From contig MNCI01026431.1 in NCBI GenBank assembly GCA_015680685.1, positions 523,377 through 587,376 of the forward strand: DNA of 64,000 bases, written 5' to 3'. Within the stretch, counting starts at the first letter, position 1. The number at the start of each line of letters is the position of its first letter. Below are positions 58,556 through 64,000 of this stretch, in pieces. The notes below the pieces were generated by a model. That model was not told the origin of the DNA and did no database searches. It saw only the letters and a list, made by a program, of their open reading frames with translations. The stretch comes from Gnetum montanum. Its lineage: Eukaryota; Streptophyta; Gnetopsida; Gnetales; Gnetaceae. The position numbers and the translations under genes were made by a program.

Positions 58556-59556
58556 CGACATGCACAGTGCCGCGATATCGCGGTCTGCCGCCATATCTAT
58601 AAATAAGAGGCGGCACTCCCCTTATTTCCCAATCCTGGCTAGAAGTAGCGAAGCTCTGGCAGATTGATCACTCTAGAGTTAGATTTTTTCCCATGTGCCC
58701 GCAGTAGGAGTCCTAGAGTGAACGACTCTTTATTCGAGCAGCTTGTAACCTGAACCCAAGTTGTGTACGACAATAAAGAAGAACTTGATTGGATAAACCT
58801 TGCAGCACGTGGTTTTATTTATTGTTATTTATTTACTGCTTTCCTAGTGCGCACAAGTACGACTTGATTCGAGCATCTACGGATGTGTACGGCTAATCAA
58901 GGAGTCGGCTGCTTGTCGCAACGCGTGAGTACGACTTAACTACGAGCATTGGCTACTTGGTAACCTAGTAGCAGATTCCAGGATCTGCGCTTGGTAATCC
59001 CAGTAGTAGTCCAATGTGTACGGCTAGTTGAGGAATCGGCTGCTCATCGCTAGGCTAGAACATGTGATAAGTACGACTTAGTTACGAGCACCCACGGGTG
59101 TGTACGGCTAGCTAAGGAATCGGCTGCTTATCACACTTAAGCTAAATAGGTGCCTCAGTACGACCACTTCGAGCACTTGCGTTACGTGTGGTGATCCCAG
59201 TAACGATTAGCGTTTGGTAAGCCACAGTTGCATAGTTCAGGGTGTGTCCGGTAAGTGGGAACGGATGCTGACGCTAGTTAATTTAGACTTAGGACATTAG
59301 TTAGAGTTAGCTTAGTTTCTCAACCCTTTCCTCTCATAGCTTAGAAGATAAACTGGAAAATACCAAAAAAATCACATACCTCAGACTTGCTTAACCATAC
59401 ACCGTGACACTTACAAGCAATCCTGGGAAGACAACGAACGATTAACCCCAAGTGTTTCTTGTGGTGTTAAGGCATTTAGTCTACAGAGTTCGACCGGATC
59501 GCGCGTGCACGCTCGTATTCATATGGTTGAGTGTGGGGGTAGCTCGCCACTCATCA
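58556..59556 (+). repeat. Solo LTR F of the E/C Ty3/gypsy family
   Basis: TGATGAGACGCGACATG...GCTCGCCACTCATCA, 1001 bp, flanked by a perfect AAGAG duplication (58551-58555, 59557-59561). No internal sequence is present. It is longer than the E (761) and C (782-816) LTRs because 58860-59150 holds repeated GTGTACGGCTA...GAATCGGCTGCT segments. TATA is at 58598-58605 after CGCGATATCGCG. It arose by recombination between two LTRs and is the youngest layer of this nest. Confidence 0.93.
58860..59150 (+). repeat. Internal tandem repeat of the solo LTR F
   Basis: GTGTACGGCTA followed by a GAATCGGCTGCT- or GAGTCGGCTGCT-type block occurs at about 58885, 59020 and 59100. AAGTACGACTTARTTACGAGC-like segments lie between, in a diverged repeat of roughly 80-135 bp spacing. 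The E and C LTRs lack the expansion and keep one GTACGACC...TTCGAGCA unit. Confidence 0.65.
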
Positions 59557-59663
59557 AAGAGGTCTATTTTTTCATTTTACAACCCCATTTTGTTGAGGTG
59601 TATAGGCATAAGAACTTTGGTGAAAGATTCCATGCTTAAATATGCTTTAAACTCTTGAGAAAA

Positions 59664-59960
59664 TTATTCTTTACCATTATCTAAATGAAGAATATGAATT
59701 GATTGGAAAAAATTTGTAATAAGCTCATGGAATTCTTTGAATAGTGACCTAACTTTAGATTTATCTCTCATTAGGTACACCCAACATACATGAGTGTGAT
59801 CGTCTATGAAAGTTACAAACCAACATTCCCTAGTTAAATTTAGTACTTGTGAAGGACTCCACACATCATTGTGAACAAGATGAAATGGAATAGAAGGTTT
59901 ATAAGGATGAGGAGGATGAGATGTTCAAATTTGTTTTGCATGAATACAATTATCACACTT
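59664..59960 (-). pseudogene. Integrase core of copia element G, cut by solo LTR F
   Basis: On the minus strand CWFVTFIDDHTHVCWVYLM carries the first catalytic Asp. LFKEFHELITNFF follows, then ILHLDNGKE with the second Asp. After a stop, SSYAYTSTKWGC is the decayed P-x-x-NG block before the catalytic Glu. The frame is cut at 59556 and resumes beyond F at 58555. Confidence 0.85.
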
Positions 59961-60194
59961 GAAAGATGAAGGATCTTTATTAGTAAACATATGGGGACAC
60001 AAATGCTTCAAATATGTAAAATTTGGGTGTCCTAGTCTTTTGTGCCAAAGCATTAACTCAGACTTATGAGTAGACTTAGTAGAGATAAATGAGGTTGTCT
60101 GGGATTCAAACTTTGATGGAGAACTAGTACCAATGAGATAATAGAGGTCATGTCACTCCTTAGCATTGCCAATCCTCCCCCCCAATGATAAATC

Positions 60195-60491
60195 CTAAAA
60201 CTCACAATGAGAAGGAAAAAAGGTCACAACACTATTCAAGTCTTTGGTTAGCTTGCTAACCAAGAGAAAATTGCATTTTAAATTTGAAACATAAAGAACT
60301 AATTTCAAAATGAACCGAGGCACTTTTACATCTCCACGACCTATAGCTAATCTTGAGAAACCATCAACCATTGTGATTCTAATTTTATCAACATAGTCTT
60401 CATATGTACAAAATGATTCTAATAAATTGGTCATGTGGTTAGAGGCTCCCATATCTACGATGCAGCCATTTAAGAAGCACTTGTAGGACAA
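60195..60491 (-). pseudogene. Protease and GAG-pre-integrase region of copia element G
   Basis: 98 open codons on the minus strand. CIVDMGASNHMT is the protease active site with DMGA for DSGA. KIRITMVDGFSRLAIGRGDV and LVLYVSNLKCNFLLVSKLTK are standard copia protease blocks. Confidence 0.85.
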
Positions 60492-61600
60492 TAAGGAAGA
60501 GACAAGGCTAGTATTACCTCATTAGATAGTAAGTGCAGTAGAAGCTTTAGGAGTAGCATTAGTTTCCTTGCTATTTTGGGAGACATTCAACAATTTCTAG
60601 AGTACATGTAGTTGTTCATCAATAAACACGTTTGAGGCAACCTTCATCTCATTTGATGATTTAGCCATGTATGTTGACTTGTTGTTTTGTAGTTGGCTTT
60701 GTGGTTTCTAATCCATAGGCTTTCCATATATATCCTAGCACATGTCCTTGGTGTGATAGGGCTTGTTATAATGCTTGCATCATAGTTGTTTATATTTTAC
60801 CTTTTGGTTCCTTGAGTTACCTCCTTCACAATTTGCAACTAGAGTTGAACCATGGGACATAGCTTCAGTGGGTGAATTTTGAGAGTGCATCATCACTTTC
60901 TTTCTACTTTCTTCCCTCCTCACTTCTGCAAAAACTTCCTTCAAGGAGGGGAGTGGTTTAGTACCAAGTACTCATCCCCAAACTTCATCAAGATCTTTTT
61001 TAAGGCCCTATAAAAAATCAGAAATCCACTTTCATTTCATCATTTTGTTATACATGATCACGTCATCAGGAGATTTCCAAGATACATTGTGAAATACATC
61101 AATTTCTTGCCATAGTTCTAAGAGAGTATTGAAATATTCAGTGATTATTATGTTACCTTGTCGAGTACTGCAAATTAGACTTCAAAGCTTTGTAAGATGT
61201 TTTCAAGGTCTGAATACATCTCTTTTATGATATCCTAGATCTCCTTGGCTATTTGATAAAATAGATACAACTTTTCGATTTTGGGCTCCATTGAATTGAT
61301 TAGCCAAGCCATCACCGTTAAGTTTTCCACCTTTCATTCACTGTACATGGAAAAAATTTCTTCAAGCATGGTAGTTGCTTCTATTAGGGAGCCCATTTCC
61401 CCCTCCCTTTAATCATTAGTAGAATTAGTTGATATCATTCATAGAAATTATTTCCATTTAGTTGGTGTATGGTGATTTGAAGAGAATGATTTTCAGTTTG
61501 AAAGACAGAAAGGAATAAGGATGGAGTTGAGATAGTCATAATCAAGGAGGATTCTATTGTAGAAAATTTAGGTGTTGTGCTCACCATCTTGGTTTGCCAA
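60492..61600 (-). pseudogene. gag of copia element G (decayed)
   Basis: On the minus strand a UBN2-type gag is readable: ITIHQLNGNNFYE near 61480, TRQGNIIITEYFNTLLELW near 61150, LDEVWG and LPSLKEVFAEVRREESRK near 60950. A zinc knuckle at about 60790-60740 reads CKHYNKPYHTKDMC: the second Cys of CCHC is Tyr. Multiple TAG stops. Protease follows. Confidence 0.78.
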
Positions 61601-61625
61601 TTGGGTTCTCACACTAGTGAAAGAA

Positions 61626-61640
61626 CTAGCCCTAATACCA
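61626..61640 (-). promoter_or_regulatory. Primer-binding site of G (initiator tRNA-Met type)
   Basis: The minus strand reads TGGTATTAGGGCTAG directly after the LTR end. The first 12 bases match the initiator tRNA-Met site TGGTATCAGAGC at 10 positions. Usual for Ty1/copia. Confidence 0.82.
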
Positions 61641-61890
61641 TGAACAAAAAGGAGAGAAGAAAATATTGGAAAAATAATTCTCTCACTCTCTCATTCATCT
61701 TGAATTAACAATTATAGTAGTTTATAGGAAAGAATTACAATAGGAAATCTACTAAATAAGGAATAAGAAATCTAGAAAATAACTAATAGTTATTGATGGT
61801 AAAAATTGATTTAGAGAATCAACTAATTTTGGTAAGTTGAACCACAAAATCAAGCCCTAATTGATCAGGATTTATTCTACCTTTCTAAGA
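61641..61890 (-). repeat. 5' LTR of element G
   Basis: Plus-strand TGAACAAAAAGG...CTTTCTAAGA, 250 bp. The right end is worn compared with CTTTTGAACA of the partner, but the AAAGG duplication fixes it. Confidence 0.88.
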
Positions 61891-61895
61891 AAAGG

Positions 61896-62360
61896 TTTCT
61901 ATGAGATCTTTAAGATACTTCCTTTGTGTAACATCATTATTTAATTACAAAATTTCACCACCAAGGAAAAATGTTGATAGTCCAACATTTAAGATCTTAA
62001 AAAGTATGGCTAGATCTTTTTTAAAGTGTTACACTTCTTATATATTACTTTAGTATTTAGCATATCATATACAAAGATTTTGACATAGGCCACATTATTT
62101 CCATCTTTTTTAATGAAGAGGGTAATAATAATATCTTGATTGTTGCAAGATTGAAACCTATGGAGTTCATATATGCTAAGACTTTGATGTACCATGCTCT
62201 TGGTGTTTTTTAAATCTCATAGAAAGAGTTCTTCAACAAAAAAAATCTTTCCTCTTATCCAAGTATATCAAAGTCCTTTAATTAAAACATATAGATCTCT
62301 TCTTCAAGGTTACCATTTAGAAATGTTATTTCACATCCAGGTAATAAAGTTTCCATCTAT
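61896..62360 (-). pseudogene. Reverse transcriptase of copia element H, N-terminal part
   Basis: On the minus strand, from 62360: LLPGCEITFLNGNLEEEIYM with KTPRAWY, then at 62195-62010 TLFIKKDGNNVAYVKIFVYD. The catalytic YVDD has decayed to VYDM. TQRKYLKDLIE ends at the insertion point of G. The frame continues beyond G at 55983. Confidence 0.75.
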
Positions 62361-62900
62361 TGTATGGTGAAAGTATCACCCATGTTTGAATAGTTTCTCA
62401 TTATGTAACATCCTATCCCATATTAAGGACAGAATTGTATCATTAACAATGTAACTAACCTTCGAAAGAAGGTGTGTCTCATTATAAGGAATTGTAACTA
62501 TTCATGGTATATCTTGGGGATGGGTTAGATTTGTGAAATTTAAGGTTGTGTCTTAGAGGTTGTATTAAACATATAGTTGCATAACCAGATTAACAAGCGA
62601 TGAGAGTTGGATGAAGCAAAATAAGAAGGGATTGATCACCCCTTTGGTCTTATGACCTAACCATGGTGACAATGTTGGATTGTCTTAAGGGTCTTATGTG
62701 TCATAGGAAGATAACCTAGGATCAACAACAGTGTATTCAAATAAATTTCATTAATAAAGTCCATTGTTTATTTTCTTTTTCCATTTCATTATCTTGCCAT
62801 TACTTTTATGTTCTAACACATGGTTCAAATTATTTTGACATTAAGCAACAATTATATGCAATAAATGATTGTATTTCTTAACATTCAAGAACTGGATGTC
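62361..62900. other. Sequence right of element H, no gene seen
   Basis: AT-rich. It may include upstream parts of H that have decayed beyond reading. No motifs found. Confidence 0.45.
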
Positions 62901-63960
62901 ACATTTGTTATTAGAGTAAACCATGGTTCAAGAGCCAAAAGTGGATTGAATAAAGAAAAAGTAATTGATGTTCTTTTATTAATAAAAAATGGAGTACATA
63001 AATAAAGAAGATGGGATATGGAAACGTGTAAACATGGATGACATAGGTTGAATTAAACATCCAACTTAAAAGACTAAAGGAGATCCTTGGCAATTTTTGC
63101 TTGAGCCACTTGCTCTTTCTTAGTAGCATCATCTTTTTCAAGTACATCTTAATGTCCAAACAATTGCATCATCTTTTTCAAGTACATCTTAATGTATAAA
63201 CAATCCATCATAGAGTTTTTCAATGTACTTAGTGGCACTCTTTGCAATGACCTTCACCTTGGTAGCTTTTTCAAGTTCCAATTTCAATAAGTTAATTTAA
63301 AGTGTCCATTGTGCCACATCCTCCTACCATTATTTCTCATTCCTTTACATGCACAAGATAAGGGTAGTAAGTAAAAAAAAAAGAGAGCAAAAAGAAAAAG
63401 AAAAACAATAAGAATTCACTACTTACATGAAGTCTATTAATTTTAATGTGGAGGATATGTTCATGATGTAGCAAGTGTTGGACTAAGCAAGTAGCACTTT
63501 CTAGTTCCCTGAAAATCTATTCAAGATTCTTGGTGATCTTTGAAACATCCTTGGGAACTTCTAGAAATGTAAAGAAATCATCAAATTGCACTAATTCATA
63601 ATCACCTTTGAAGCCACAAGACTTATACTCTCATAGAGGATATAACTTTTCATGAACAAAGTGTAGAGTATTCTTAGCAATTTGATCACTAATATTATGA
63701 AGAAGAATAGATTCTTCCTCTATAACAGCTATCATTTGTCCTATAGAATAGGACCAAGTTTTGATGATAACCAAAGAAATCACATTGATGGAAAGGGATT
63801 CAAAAGAATGGAACATTGCTGTAGTTTGTGGATCCCTAAATAGAATTGAACTTTTCACTAGAGTCACCTATGGAGAGTGTACCTATGGAGATTTTAGGGG
63901 TGGTGTAGTAGCCCACTTAGATCCAAACTTATGTGGGGATTCCCTTCCCAACTCTTGAAT
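62900..63960 (-). pseudogene. Unidentified decayed coding-like tract (minus)
   Basis: On the minus strand two consecutive stretches look coding. 63867-63480 reads through one TGA and one TAG into VQFDDFFTFLEVPKDVSKIT and ELESATCLVQHLLHHEHILH. After a T-rich interval that could be an intron (63345-63430, with ATGTAAGTAG at its start), 63300-63070 has LKLELEKATKVKVIAKSATK, YIEKLYDGLF and repeated VLEKDDA. I do not recognise the family. It could be part of another transposon or a broken host gene. Confidence 0.3.
63126..63205. repeat. 40-bp tandem duplication
   Basis: Two adjacent copies of a 40-bp unit starting GCATCATCTTTTTCAAGTAC, differing at two or three bases near the end. Lies inside the decayed coding-like tract. 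Confidence 0.85.
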
Positions 63961-64000
63961 AAAGTATTCTTAGCTCAAGGATATGTGCAACATAGAATGT

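Larger units (their letters stand above)
55989..61890 (-). mobile_element. Element G: Ty1/copia element (minus) inserted in the RT of H
   Basis: The perfect target duplication AAAGG is at 55984-55988 and 61891-61895. LTRs are 55989-56225 and 61641-61890, about 240-250 bp. On the minus strand the order is primer site, gag, protease, integrase, RT: Ty1/copia. The solo LTR F interrupts the integrase. Without F it is about 4.9 kb. Confidence 0.92.
55160..62360 (-). mobile_element. Element H: Ty1/copia fragment (minus), split by element G
   Basis: The RT part is at 61896-62360 and the RT end plus RNase H at 55160-55983, both on the minus strand, with the join at the AAAGG target duplication of G. 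No LTRs or gag are recognised, so it is a fragment and both ends are approximate. Confidence 0.75.

Overview
The window reads as nuclear DNA of a large-genome seed plant, most likely a conifer. It holds no intact protein-coding host gene. Nearly everything is old, decayed retrotransposon sequence nested inside other retrotransposon sequence. The conifer inference rests on three things: the size and age of the nests, Athila/Tat-type Ty3/gypsy elements, and a GIY-YIG endonuclease remnant of the kind carried by Penelope-like elements, which in plants are best known from conifers. The assignment is an inference.

Layout, left to right. At 1-2508 lies the 3' end of a Ty3/gypsy element (E) with its 3' LTR. 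At 2661-3002 is the GIY-YIG remnant, followed by a tRNA-derived short repeat. From 3742 to 50308 is a four-level nest. Element A (3742-50308, target duplication GAAAT) has B (15747-49892) inserted in its 3' LTR. B has C (23244-45997) inserted in its 3' untranslated region. C has D (25851-41778, minus strand, target duplication AAAGG) inserted in its gag. A, B, C and E share a degenerate primer-binding site for tRNA-Asp and related LTR ends. A and B also carry an extra ORF after pol (12285-15108 and 46712-48802). B has lost most of RT, and C has lost all of pol after the protease.

D is a different Tat-like element on the minus strand. Inside it, antisense to its gag-pol, sits a seven-exon gene (30753-35184). 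All six introns splice in phase to give 1098 codons, broken only by substitutions, 16 of 19 of them TAG. I do not recognise the protein. This is the most unusual object in the window.

From 50314 to 53785 the sequence is AT-rich intergenic DNA with four more copies of the short repeat. A good tRNA-Ser(GCU) gene lies at 53786-53866. From about 55160 to 62360 is a second nest: a Ty1/copia fragment H (minus), interrupted in its RT by copia element G (55989-61890, minus, target duplication AAAGG), which is interrupted in its integrase by a solo LTR F (58556-59556, target duplication AAGAG) of the E/C family. The last 1.6 kb holds a decayed coding-like tract that I could not identify.

Decay is dominated by C-to-T and G-to-A changes, as expected for methylated, silenced repeats. 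Boundaries of complete elements are supported by target duplications read directly; domain boundaries inside decayed pol genes are approximate.
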